The translations under genes and the position numbers were made by a program. DNA of 64,000 bases from Stutzerimonas kunmingensis (lineage in GTDB: Bacteria > Pseudomonadota > Gammaproteobacteria > Pseudomonadales > Pseudomonadaceae). The stretch spans positions 771,411-835,410 of the forward strand of contig NZ_PISM01000014.1 of NCBI RefSeq assembly GCF_002929225.1, given 5' to 3'. Positions 19,214 through 27,089 of this stretch are shown here, in pieces. The notes under the pieces were generated by a model that saw only the letters and a program-made list of their open reading frames with translations, did no database searches and was not told the origin of the DNA. Each line of letters opens with the position of its first letter. The stretch's first letter is position 1.

Positions 19214-20116
19214 ATGACTACACACTATCCGACCATTGCCGATTGCATCGGCAACACCCCGCTGGTTCGCCTGCAGCGGATGCCGGGTAAGACCAGCAAC
19301 ACCATTCTGGTCAAGCTCGAGGGCAACAATCCGGCCGGTTCGGTCAAGGATCGCCCGGCGCTGTCGATGATCAACCGTGCCGAGATGCGCGGCGACATCC
19401 AGCCCGGCGATACCCTGATCGAGGCGACCTCCGGCAATACCGGGATCGCCCTGGCCATGGCGGCGGCGATCAAGGGCTATCGGATGGTCCTGATCATGCC
19501 GGACAACTCCACGGCCGAGCGTAAGGCGGCGATGACCGCCTATGGCGCCGAGCTGATCCTGGTCAGCAAGGAAGAGGGCATGGAAGGTGCCCGCGACCTG
19601 GCGTTGAAGATGCAGGCTGAAGGTCGCGGCAAGGTGCTCGATCAGTTCGCCAACGGCGACAACCCGGAAGCGCACTACAACAGCACGGGGCCGGAGCTCT
19701 GGCGGCAGACTCACGGCAGCATCACCCATTTCATCAGCTCCATGGGTACCACCGGAACCATCATGGGCGTCTCGCGCTACCTCAAGGAGCAGAACGCCGC
19801 GGTGCAGATCGTCGGGCTGCAGCCGATGGAGGGGGCGGCTATCCCCGGCATCCGCCGCTGGCCGCAGGAATACCTGCCGAAGATCTATCAGGCCGAGCGC
19901 GTCGACCGCGTCGTCGACATGTCGCAGGCCGAGGCCGAGCAGGCCATGCGCCGTCTGGCCCGCGAAGAAGGCATCTTCTGTGGCGTGTCCTCCGGTGGCG
20001 CCGTTGCCGCGGCGTTGCGTCTGTCGCAGGAGGTCGAGAACGCGGTGATCGTGGCGATCATCTGCGACCGCGGCGACCGCTATCTGTCGACCGGTGTGTA
20101 TGACGCGCCCAATTGA
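19214..20116 (+). CDS. cysM: Cysteine synthase B
   Basis: A 300-residue PLP-dependent O-acetylserine sulfhydrylase of the CysM type, able to use sulfide or thiosulfate. The PLP lysine is Lys45 in NPAGSVKDRPAL, and the phosphate/substrate loop TSGNTGIA lies near residue 74. The motif FISSMGTTGTIMGVSRYLKE and the IPGIRRWPQEYLPKI segment favour CysM over CysK. The ATG at 19214 gives the conserved MTTHYPTIADCIGNTPLV; a longer in-frame start adds a non-conserved Arg-rich tail. It precedes rlmD on the same strand. Confidence 0.95.
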   Translation: MTTHYPTIADCIGNTPLVRLQRMPGKTSNTILVKLEGNNPAGSVKDRPALSMINRAEMRGDIQPGDTLIEATSGNTGIALAMAAAIKGYRMVLIMPDNSTAERKAAMTAYGAELILVSKEEGMEGARDLALKMQAEGRGKVLDQFANGDNPEAHYNSTGPELWRQTHGSITHFISSMGTTGTIMGVSRYLKEQNAAVQIVGLQPMEGAAIPGIRRWPQEYLPKIYQAERVDRVVDMSQAEAEQAMRRLAREEGIFCGVSSGGAVAAALRLSQEVENAVIVAIICDRGDRYLSTGVYDAPN

Positions 20117-20201
20117 CTCGCGCATCAGCGGTGCGCTCCCACGCGCCGCATTGCGTCGCCCATGACATTTTCAACGAACACAACAGCGCAGGTTTCAGCT
20201 G

Positions 20202-21554
20202 ATGGCCAAACGTAACGGCGCTCTGCGCTTTCAACCTAGCGGCGGCGAGCGCAAGCCCCAGGTGCCGGTCGGCAAGAAGCAGCGCCTGATTATCGAGCGA
20301 CTGGCCAATGATGGGCGCGGCATTGCCTTCATCGAGGGGCGCACCTGGTTCGTCGAAGGCGCGCTGGCTGGCGAAGAGGTCGAGGCGCGCGTGCTGGCTG
20401 CGCGCAGTCAGATCGTCGAAGCGCGCTGCGAGCGCGTGCTCCAGGCCAGTGCGCAGCGTCGGGCCGAACCCTGTCCGCATGCTCGCCGATGTGGCGGCTG
20501 CAACCTGCAGCATGTGCCCGTCGCCGATCAGCTTGCGCTGAAACAGCACACGCTCGCCGAGCAATTGGCGCGGGTGGCCGATCTGCAGCCGGAGGTATGG
20601 ACCGAGCCGCTGGTGGGACCGGCTTTCGGCTATCGCCGTCGCGCTCGGTTGGCGGTGCGCTGGGACATCAAGCGCAAGCATCTGGACATCGGTTTCCGCG
20701 CCAGCGCCAGCCAGGAAATCGTCTCCATCAGTGAATGCCCGGTTCTGGTACAGCCCTTGCAGTCGCTGCTGCCGGCATTGCTGGCCGCATTACATGATCT
20801 GAGCAAGCCGCAGGTTATCGGCCACGTCGAACTCTTCAGTGGTACGGCCGAGGCGGTGCTGATCCGCCACACCGCAGCCTTGTCGGAAACAGACGTGGCA
20901 CGGTTGCGCAGCTTCGCCACCGACAATGGAGCGCAGCTCTGGTGGCAGGGCGAAGGTGAGCCTGAATCGGATGATCCCGCGGCGACGCTGGGTTACCGAC
21001 TGGATGCCTGGGATCTGGAGCTGGCCTGGCGTCCGGGCGATTTCGTCCAGGTCAACGCGCCGGTCAATGATGCGATGGTCGCTCAGGCTCTGGAATGGTT
21101 GGACGTCGGCCAGGATGAGACAGTGCTTGATCTGTTCTGCGGGCTAGGCAATTTCAGCCTGCCGCTGGCGCGCTCGGGCGCTCAAGTAGTGGGTGTCGAG
21201 GGTGTAGAGACGATGGTTACGCGGGCGCAGGAAAATGCCCGTCGCAATGCTCTGGCGCACGCGCACTTTTATCGGGCCGACTTGTCGAAGCCGCTGGCTG
21301 ACGCACCCTGGGCGCGCAATGATTTTGCCGCGGTGCTGCTCGATCCGCCGCGCGACGGCGCGCTGGAAATCGTTCGACAAATGTCGAAGCTGAAGGCGCG
21401 GCGCGTGGTCTATGTTTCATGCAATCCGGCCACCCTGGCGCGCGATGCGCGCGAGCTGGCCAGCCAGGGATATCGCCTGAAGCGTGCGGGTGTGCTGGAC
21501 ATGTTCCCGCAGACCGCCCACGTCGAGGCCATGGCGTTGTTCGAGCGGGGTTAG
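20202..21554 (+). CDS. rlmD: 23S rRNA (uracil-1939-C5)-methyltransferase
   Basis: A 450-residue RNA m5U methyltransferase of the RlmD (RumA) type. An N-terminal TRAM domain (about 20-80) precedes the iron-sulfur cysteines Cys91, Cys97 and Cys100 ([10 protein letters not shown]) and a later Cys in SECPVL. The SAM domain has [15 protein letters not shown], and the catalytic nucleophile is Cys407 in [12 protein letters not shown]. Length is normal. It lies 85 bases after cysM and about 106 bases before relA, an order familiar in pseudomonads. Confidence 0.95.
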   Translation: MAKRNGALRFQPSGGERKPQVPVGKKQRLIIERLANDGRGIAFIEGRTWFVEGALAGEEVEARVLAARSQIVEARCERVLQASAQRRAEPCPHARRCGGCNLQHVPVADQLALKQHTLAEQLARVADLQPEVWTEPLVGPAFGYRRRARLAVRWDIKRKHLDIGFRASASQEIVSISECPVLVQPLQSLLPALLAALHDLSKPQVIGHVELFSGTAEAVLIRHTAALSETDVARLRSFATDNGAQLWWQGEGEPESDDPAATLGYRLDAWDLELAWRPGDFVQVNAPVNDAMVAQALEWLDVGQDETVLDLFCGLGNFSLPLARSGAQVVGVEGVETMVTRAQENARRNALAHAHFYRADLSKPLADAPWARNDFAAVLLDPPRDGALEIVRQMSKLKARRVVYVSCNPATLARDARELASQGYRLKRAGVLDMFPQTAHVEAMALFERG

Positions 21555-21660
21555 CGCTCGACGCTGCATTCTTGACAGGCGAATTGCCTGTGGTTCAACC
21601 GACCGGCACGCAGAATGCCGGCGTTCATGGCGCATTAGCTGCGCAGAAGGGAAGGTTTAG

Positions 21661-23904
21661 ATGGTACAGGTCAGAGCGCTTCAGCCGATCAATACGGACG
21701 GTAGTATCAACCTGGATGGCTGGCTCGATCATGTGCTGGGGATGGACCCGGCACTCGACCGCGCGGCTCTTAAGGAGGCCTGCGAGTTTGCCCGCGAGGC
21801 GGAACAACAGGCCAATGCGGCGCAGAACCTCTGGAGTGAAGGCACCTCCAGCTACCAGATCGGCCTCGAGATCGCCGAGATCCTCGCCGACCTCAAGCTG
21901 GACCAGGACAGCCTGGTCGCCGCCGTTATCTACCGTGGCGTGCGTGAAGGCAAGATCCAGCTGGCCGATGTGAACCAGCGTTTTGGCCCGGTGGTGGCCA
22001 AGCTGGTCGAAGGCGTGCTTCGCATGGCGGCGATCAGCGCCAGTCTCAACCCACGCGAATCGCTCGTGCTCGGCTCCCAGGCGCAGGTGGAAAATCTGCG
22101 CAAGATGCTGGTGGCCATGGTCGATGACGTGCGCGTCGCGCTGATCAAGTTGGCTGAACGCACCTGTGCCATTCGCGCGGTGAAGCTGGCCGACGACGAG
22201 AAGCGTCAACGGGTCGCCCGCGAAGTCTTCGATATCTACGCGCCGCTGGCCCATCGCCTGGGCATCGGCCATATCAAGTGGGAGCTGGAGGACCTGTCCT
22301 TCCGCTACCTCGAGCCCGAGCAGTACAAGCAGATCGCCCAGCTCTTGCACGAGCGTCGCCTCGATCGCGAACAGTACATCCAGAACGTCGTGCAGCAGCT
22401 CAGGGACGAACTGACTGCGACCGGCATCCAGCCCGACATCGACGGGCGTGCCAAGCACATCTATTCCATCTGGCGAAAGATGCAGAAGAAGGGCCTGCAG
22501 TTCAGCCAGATCTACGACGTTCGCGCCGTTCGCGTGCTGGTGCCGGAAGTCCGCGATTGCTACACCGCGTTGGGGATCGTGCATACCCTGTGGCGGCACA
22601 TTCCGAAGGAGTTCGACGACTACATCGCCAACCCCAAGGAGAACGGCTACCGCTCGCTGCACACCGCGGTGATCGGCCCGGAGGGCAAGGTGCTGGAGGT
22701 GCAGATTCGCACCCACGCCATGCACGAAGAGGCCGAGCTGGGCGTCTGCGCGCACTGGCGCTACAAGGGCACCGATGTCAATTCCGGCTCCGACCATTAC
22801 GAGGAGAAGATCGCCTGGTTGCGTCAGGTGCTCGAATGGCACGAAGAGCTCGGCGACATCGGTGGCCTGGCCGACCAGCTGCGGGTGGATATCGAGCCGG
22901 ATCGGGTCTACGTGTTCACCCCGGACGGCCATGCCATCGACCTGCCCAAGGGCGCTACGCCGCTGGACTTCGCCTATCGGGTGCATACCGAGATCGGCCA
23001 CAACTGCCGCGGCGCCAAGATTAACGGGCGCATCGTGCCGCTCAACTACAGCCTGCAGACCGGCGAGCAGGTGGAAATCATCACCAGCAAGCACGGCTCG
23101 CCGAGCCGCGACTGGCTGAACCCGAACCTGGGTTACATCACCACCTCGCGCTCGCGGGCGAAGATCGTCCACTGGTTCAAACTGCAGGCTCGTGACCAGA
23201 ACGTCGCCGCCGGCAAGGCACTGCTGGAGCGCGAACTGGGCCGTCTGGATCTGCCGCCGGTGGACTTCGACAAGCTGGCCGAAAAAGCCAACCTGAAGAA
23301 CGCCGAGGACATGTTCGCCGCGCTGGGTGCTGGCGACCTGCGCCTGGCGCACCTGGTCAACATGGCGCAACAGCTGGTCGAGCCGGAGCGCGGTTACGAC
23401 CAGCTGGAGCTGATTCCGCGGCGTTCGGCACCGTACAAGCCGGGCAAGCGCGGTGACGTGCAGATCCAGGGCGTCGGCAACCTGCTGACGCAGATGGCCG
23501 GCTGCTGCCAGCCGCTGCCGGGCGACCCCATCGTCGGTTACATCACCCAGGGCCGCGGTGTCAGCATCCACCGTCAGGACTGCCCGTCGGTGCTGCAACT
23601 GGCCGGGCGCGAGCCGGAGCGGATTATCCAGGTCAGCTGGGGGCCGGTACCGGAGAAGACCTATCCGGTGGAAATCATGATCCGTGCCTACGACCGCGCC
23701 GGCCTGCTGCGCGACATCTCGCAGATGCTGCTCAACGAGCGCATCAACGTGCTGTCGATGAACACCCGCTCGAATAAGGAAGACAGCACCGCGCAGATGA
23801 CGCTGACTATCGAGATTCCGGGGCTGAATGCCTTGGGTCGCTTGCTCAGCCGTATTTCGCAGCTGCCGAACATCATCGAAGCCAAGCGCCAAAGAGCCAC
23901 GTAA
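21661..23904 (+). CDS. relA: GTP pyrophosphokinase (stringent response synthetase)
   Basis: A 747-residue RelA. The order is a degenerate HD hydrolase region (about 50-200), a synthetase domain with YRSLHTAVIGPEGKVLEVQIRT near residue 330, TGS (VYVFTPDGHAIDLPKGATPLDFAYRVHTEIGH, about 420), a zinc-finger-like helical region with AGCCQPLPGDPIVGYI, and a C-terminal ACT domain (IMIRAYDRAGLLRDISQML). The HD motif is not intact, so it should make but not degrade (p)ppGpp when ribosome-bound during amino-acid starvation. GGAAGG precedes the ATG at 21661. Confidence 0.97.
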   Translation: MVQVRALQPINTDGSINLDGWLDHVLGMDPALDRAALKEACEFAREAEQQANAAQNLWSEGTSSYQIGLEIAEILADLKLDQDSLVAAVIYRGVREGKIQLADVNQRFGPVVAKLVEGVLRMAAISASLNPRESLVLGSQAQVENLRKMLVAMVDDVRVALIKLAERTCAIRAVKLADDEKRQRVAREVFDIYAPLAHRLGIGHIKWELEDLSFRYLEPEQYKQIAQLLHERRLDREQYIQNVVQQLRDELTATGIQPDIDGRAKHIYSIWRKMQKKGLQFSQIYDVRAVRVLVPEVRDCYTALGIVHTLWRHIPKEFDDYIANPKENGYRSLHTAVIGPEGKVLEVQIRTHAMHEEAELGVCAHWRYKGTDVNSGSDHYEEKIAWLRQVLEWHEELGDIGGLADQLRVDIEPDRVYVFTPDGHAIDLPKGATPLDFAYRVHTEIGHNCRGAKINGRIVPLNYSLQTGEQVEIITSKHGSPSRDWLNPNLGYITTSRSRAKIVHWFKLQARDQNVAAGKALLERELGRLDLPPVDFDKLAEKANLKNAEDMFAALGAGDLRLAHLVNMAQQLVEPERGYDQLELIPRRSAPYKPGKRGDVQIQGVGNLLTQMAGCCQPLPGDPIVGYITQGRGVSIHRQDCPSVLQLAGREPERIIQVSWGPVPEKTYPVEIMIRAYDRAGLLRDISQMLLNERINVLSMNTRSNKEDSTAQMTLTIEIPGLNALGRLLSRISQLPNIIEAKRQRAT

Positions 23905-23937
23905 GGCGCAGCACAGCGGCGGCGCCTACTGCGCCAT

Positions 23938-24038
23938 GGTGGATGGTTGAAGCGTCATCCACCCTACGATGCAATACGGTTTTGGGGCGTTTTGCCCGAG
24001 ACCGAACCGTGGGGTGGATGTCGTTTTTTACATCCACC
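23938..24038. repeat. Inverted-repeat pair upstream of mazG
   Basis: Two palindromic elements share the arms GGTGGAT / ATCCACC. The first is at 23938-23963 (GGTGGATG, a ten-base loop containing GAAGC, CATCCACC). The second is at 24013-24038 (GGTGGATGT, a T-rich eight-base loop, ACATCCACC). The second follows the relA stop by about 110 bases and could end relA transcripts, although its T run is in the loop rather than after the stem. Related copies lie on the other side of mazG. Confidence 0.8.
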
Positions 24039-24087
24039 GTGATGTCATCAGCGTCCCTCACCAGCCTTCGATTCGCTGAGGAATCCT

Positions 24088-24918
24088 ATGTACCAACTCA
24101 ACGATCTCCTGCACCTGATGGCCCGGTTGCGTGATCCGCAGCATGGTTGTCCGTGGGACCTGCAGCAGAACTACGCGAGCATCGTGCCGCATACGCTGGA
24201 AGAGGCCTACGAAGTGGCCGATGCCATCGAAAGCGGCGACTTCGATCATCTGCCCGGCGAGTTGGGTGACCTGCTGTTTCAGGTCGTCTACTACAGCCAG
24301 CTGGCCCGGGAGGAAGGGCGTTTCGAGTTCGCCACGGTGGTCGATGCCATCACCCGCAAGCTGATCCGTCGCCACCCCCACGTGTTCCCCGATGGCGATC
24401 TGTACAGCTCGCCGGAGCTGCCGCGCCTCGATGAAGCGGCCATCAAGCAGCGCTGGGAGGAGATCAAGGCCGAAGAGCGTGCCGAGAAAGCGGCCGCACC
24501 TGAACAATTGTCCCTGCTCGATGACGTGCCCAGCGCGCTGCCGGCGCTCAGCCGGGCCGCGAAACTGCAGAAGCGCGCGGCGCAGGTCGGTTTCGACTGG
24601 CCCGAGGCGCTGCCGGTGGTGGACAAGGTGCGCGAGGAACTCGGCGAAGTGCTGGAGGCAATGAGCGAGAACGATCCGCAAGCCATTGCCGAAGAGCTTG
24701 GCGATCTGCTGTTCGTCGTGGTCAACCTGGCGCGCCATCTCAAGGTCGATCCGGAGAACGCCTTGCGTGCCGCGAATGGCAAGTTCGAGCGGCGTTTTCG
24801 CTTCATCGAGCAGGCCTTGCGTGAAGGGGGGCGGCCAATCGAGAACTGCGATCTCGAAGAGCTTGACGCGCTCTGGGGCGAGGCGGAGAAGGCCGAACGA
24901 TCGCCGTCCTGCGCCTAA
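24088..24918 (+). CDS. mazG: Nucleoside triphosphate pyrophosphohydrolase MazG
   Basis: A 276-residue all-alpha NTP pyrophosphatase with two MazG domains (about 10-120 and 160-250). Each has the metal-binding ExxE...ExxD pattern: EEAYEVADAI with GELGDLLFQVVYYSQLA in the first, and EELGEVLEAM with EELGDLLFVVVNLARHL in the second. It hydrolyses NTPs to NMP and pyrophosphate, cleaning the nucleotide pool, and in Escherichia coli influences ppGpp level, which fits its place after relA. It is bracketed by inverted repeats. Confidence 0.95.
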   Translation: MYQLNDLLHLMARLRDPQHGCPWDLQQNYASIVPHTLEEAYEVADAIESGDFDHLPGELGDLLFQVVYYSQLAREEGRFEFATVVDAITRKLIRRHPHVFPDGDLYSSPELPRLDEAAIKQRWEEIKAEERAEKAAAPEQLSLLDDVPSALPALSRAAKLQKRAAQVGFDWPEALPVVDKVREELGEVLEAMSENDPQAIAEELGDLLFVVVNLARHLKVDPENALRAANGKFERRFRFIEQALREGGRPIENCDLEELDALWGEAEKAERSPSCA

Positions 24919-24930
24919 CTGTACTTTCCG

Positions 24931-24991
24931 GGTGGATGTGTCTTTTCACATCCACCACAATGCCGCTCGGTGGGCGGCCGAAGCGTCCACC
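24931..24991. repeat. Inverted-repeat pair downstream of mazG
   Basis: Starting 13 bases after the mazG stop, a perfect 10-bp stem GGTGGATGTG / CACATCCACC with a six-base T-rich loop (24931-24956) is followed by a degenerate copy (GGTGGGC at 24969-24975 with GTCCACC at 24985-24991). The degenerate copy keeps the GAAGCGTC core of the element at 23938. The perfect stem may terminate mazG. Confidence 0.78.
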
Positions 24992-25029
24992 CGCGTCCCA
25001 CTTGAATTCACGACGAGACGAGCCGAAAC

Positions 25030-25569
25030 ATGAGTCTTTCCCTCCGTGATCAGCTGCTCAAAGCCGGGCTGGTCAACGAAAAGCAGGCCAAGCAGGCCGT
25101 CAAGCAGAAGCAGAAGCAGCAGCGCCTGGAGAAGAAAGGCCAGGTCGAGAAGGACGATTCACAACGCGAAGCGGCACTGAAGGCGCAGGCGGAAAAGATC
25201 GCTCGCGATCAGGAGCTCAACCGCCAGCAGCAGCAAAAGGCCGAACAGAAGGCCCGTACAGCGCAGATCAAGCAGTTGATCGAGACCAGCCGTCTGCCGA
25301 AGCTGACCACCGAGGATTACTACAACTTCGTCGACGACAAGAAGGTCAAGCGGCTGTCGGTGAACAAGCTGATGCGTGAGAAGCTGGCCAGCGGCTCGCT
25401 GGCAATCGTTCGTCATGGCGGCGGCTACGAAGTGATCCCGCGTGAAGCGGCGCTTAAGATTCAGGAGCGCGACCCGCAGCGGGTGGTGCAGCTCAACATC
25501 CGCACCGAAGAGCCGGATGCCGACGATCCCTACGCCGCCTATCAGGTGCCGGACGACCTGATGTGGTAA
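25030..25569 (+). CDS. DUF2058 (YaiL-like) nucleoprotein-like protein
   Basis: A 179-residue charged protein of the DUF2058 family. The first 90 residues are a Lys/Gln/Glu-rich helix (LLKAGLVNEKQAKQAVKQKQKQQ). A compact C-terminal domain follows, with TTEDYYNFVDDKKVKRLSVN and RHGGGYEVIPREAALKIQERD. The family, including E. coli YaiL, is uncharacterised; the basic coiled N-terminus suggests nucleic-acid or ribosome contact but this is speculation. No signal peptide or membrane segment. Confidence 0.88.
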   Translation: MSLSLRDQLLKAGLVNEKQAKQAVKQKQKQQRLEKKGQVEKDDSQREAALKAQAEKIARDQELNRQQQQKAEQKARTAQIKQLIETSRLPKLTTEDYYNFVDDKKVKRLSVNKLMREKLASGSLAIVRHGGGYEVIPREAALKIQERDPQRVVQLNIRTEEPDADDPYAAYQVPDDLMW

Positions 25570-25575
25570 TCCGCT

Positions 25576-25656
25576 GGGGCAGGTCGGCCGCCCGACGGAA
25601 GGTTGGATAGAAAGCGCCTGCCCCGACTCTACTACAGACCAGCCCGCAGCTGCGGG
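25576..25656 (+). other. Structured leader between the DUF2058 gene and the 53-codon gene
   Basis: A long-range 8-bp stem (GGGGCAGG at 25576-25583, CCTGCCCC at 25617-25624) encloses a small hairpin (GTCGG/CCGAC with a four-base loop, 25583-25596) and a single-stranded stretch with two GGA triplets. A separate perfect palindrome, CCCGCAGCTGCGGG, lies at 25643-25656, twelve bases before the GGAGG of the next gene. It could be a terminator for the DUF2058 gene without a T run, or a regulated leader of the small gene. Confidence 0.4.
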
Positions 25657-25676
25657 TTAATGCAGTGGAGGACGTT

Positions 25677-25838
25677 ATGGACGCTCGATCGAATCGCTAT
25701 TTCCACGCCGCCGAAACCGATGGCTGGCACGCCGCCGGCATTCCGGGTGATCCGGAGGAGCCAGGCGTTCCCACCCAGCCGTCCGAGCCCGGCGAGCCCA
25801 CCGTGCCCGACCAGCCGCCACCCGCACCTGTCGCCTGA
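25677..25838 (+). CDS. 53-residue Pro/Glu-rich small protein
   Basis: Short open frame beginning MDARSNRYFHAAETDGWH and continuing AAGIPGDPEEPGVP, then Pro-Ser-Glu-Pro-Gly-type repeats to the stop. GGAGG stands five to six bases before the ATG. The N-terminal 25 residues look structured (aromatic and His/Trp residues) and the rest is a proline-rich acidic tail. No signal peptide. I recall pseudomonad small proteins of similar pattern but no known function. Codon use matches the neighbours, and a terminator-like structure follows. Confidence 0.6.
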   Translation: MDARSNRYFHAAETDGWHAAGIPGDPEEPGVPTQPSEPGEPTVPDQPPPAPVA

Positions 25839-25859
25839 CCATTGGCGAGAGGGTCTGAC

Positions 25860-25899
25860 GCGGCTTCCTCCCCGGAGGCCGCTCCGTTCCCGGTTTTTT
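25860..25899 (+). terminator. Probable terminator after the 53-codon gene
   Basis: Stem with outer pairs GCGGC (25860-25864) and GCCGC (25878-25882) and inner CC/GG pairs. Twelve bases later comes a run of six T (25894-25899). The gap between stem and T run makes it weaker than a classical terminator. Confidence 0.45.
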
Positions 25900-26160
25900 C
25901 AGCTCATTGAATCCAAGGAGCCGGCCTGCTGAGCACGTCATCGGGCTCTGCTCTGCGCGCGCTTTCCTGCGCATCGGCCGCCCCCTTGCTATCGCCAAGC
26001 CAGCCGCCGCGAGTCCAAGAGATACCTTCCACTCGCGACAAAGCTGCTACCGTTTAAGTGAGGGACCGAACTGCCGACGCCGGATGGGTCTAAGAACTTA
26101 CAAAAACCAAATTGCGCGTTATTACGCACGACGGGTTTCTTTAAGGCGAGGGGCACTTTC

Positions 26161-26394
26161 ATGACGACTTGGATCATTGCGTACAACAAAGACGGCAACA
26201 CCGCGACATTGAAGATCGACTCGGCGCACCAGCCGGATATCGATGAGGCTGTGGAACTGGTGAGTCGCAAGGCAGAAGAGCTGTATCTGGATCAGGAGAT
26301 CGAGCACGAGCACGAGCCCGATCTGGAGGACACCCCGGCCACACGCCTGGCCGAGCGTTATGGCATCACCATCACGGGCATATCCCAGGCCTGA
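26161..26394 (+). CDS. Conserved acidic hypothetical protein, 77 residues
   Basis: Small cytoplasmic protein of 77 residues. The N-terminus MTTWIIAYNKDGNTATLKID is beta-rich, followed by an amphipathic helix and an acidic stretch EIEHEHEPDLEDTP before LAERYGITITGI. GAGG lies nine bases before the ATG. The preceding 320 bases contain the terminator-like stem and no other gene that I can see. The 3' end overlaps the convergent pdeM gene by 23 bases. Function unknown. Confidence 0.7.
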   Translation: MTTWIIAYNKDGNTATLKIDSAHQPDIDEAVELVSRKAEELYLDQEIEHEHEPDLEDTPATRLAERYGITITGISQA

Positions 26395-27070
26395 CCGGCG
26401 CAGGGCGTCTCAGCGGCCAGACCTCTCCATCCCCGATCACATAAATCTGCCAGTTGTCTTCGGCTGCCACCGTCATCGTTCCGGTGAAGTTGCCGAAGGC
26501 CGGCAGCAGGCTGAGCCGCGCTCCGATGCAAAAGCACGGCAGGCGCAGGCGCTGGCGGCCGCGGCCATGTAGCTGAAAGGCTGGATGTACGTGGCCAGCG
26601 AGTACGTGATGGGTCGGATGCGGGTCCGGCTCATGCTGCAGGGCATAGGGGCCGAGCAGTAACGGCTCGCTGACTACGCTTATGTCTAACTCGCGCGGTG
26701 GGTCGCCGGCACGGCGGTCGTGGTTGCCACGCACCAGCGTGATGTCCAGTTGCGCATGTTGCGCACGCCATTCGGCCAGACGGGCCAGCGTGGATGGTGC
26801 ACGGGACTCCGGCGCGTGCAGGAAATCACCGAGAAAGATCAGCTGGCGGCAGGCGTACCGCGCCAGCAGATCGTCCAGCTGGCGCAGGTTAGCGTCGGTG
26901 GTGCCGTGGGGCACGGGCTGGCCCAGGCGCCGGTAGGCTGCGGCCTTGCCGAAATGTATATCTGCTATCAGCAACGCCTGCTGCTCAGGCCAGTAGACGG
27001 CCTTTTCCGCAAGCAACCAGAGCGTACTGCCGGCCAGTTCGATGGGCTGGTAAGGATTCATGTGAGACAT
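26372..27070 (-). CDS. pdeM: Ligase-associated DNA damage response endonuclease
   Basis: A 232-residue calcineurin-like metallophosphoesterase with all metal motifs: LLIADIHFGKAAAYR, FLGDFLHAPES, VRGNHDRRAG and LAGHVHPAF. This PdeM group is encoded with a Lhr-type helicase, an ATP-dependent ligase and a beta-CASP exonuclease, as here. Starts at 27070 (MSHMNPYQP) and 27061 (MNPYQP) are both possible and neither has a strong ribosome-binding site. A longer frame to 27190 would overlap lhr and is rejected. Its stop overlaps the small convergent gene at 26161. Confidence 0.9.
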   Translation of the reverse strand: MSHMNPYQPIELAGSTLWLLAEKAVYWPEQQALLIADIHFGKAAAYRRLGQPVPHGTTDANLRQLDDLLARYACRQLIFLGDFLHAPESRAPSTLARLAEWRAQHAQLDITLVRGNHDRRAGDPPRELDISVVSEPLLLGPYALQHEPDPHPTHHVLAGHVHPAFQLHGRGRQRLRLPCFCIGARLSLLPAFGNFTGTMTVAAEDNWQIYVIGDGEVWPLRRPAPVRPGICP

Positions 27071-27089
27071 GGGCGTGCTGAGGCTAGCG

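Noticed and set aside
21625..23892. Very long antisense open frame opposite relA
   Set aside because: It is the mirror of a GC-rich gene, with composition typical of antisense frames (many His, Gln, Leu) and no ribosome-binding site; relA is unambiguous.
23920..25000. mazG repeats as insertion-sequence ends
   Set aside because: There is no transposase, no target-site duplication visible beside the outer arms, and mazG is a conserved neighbour of relA in pseudomonads, so mobility is not shown.
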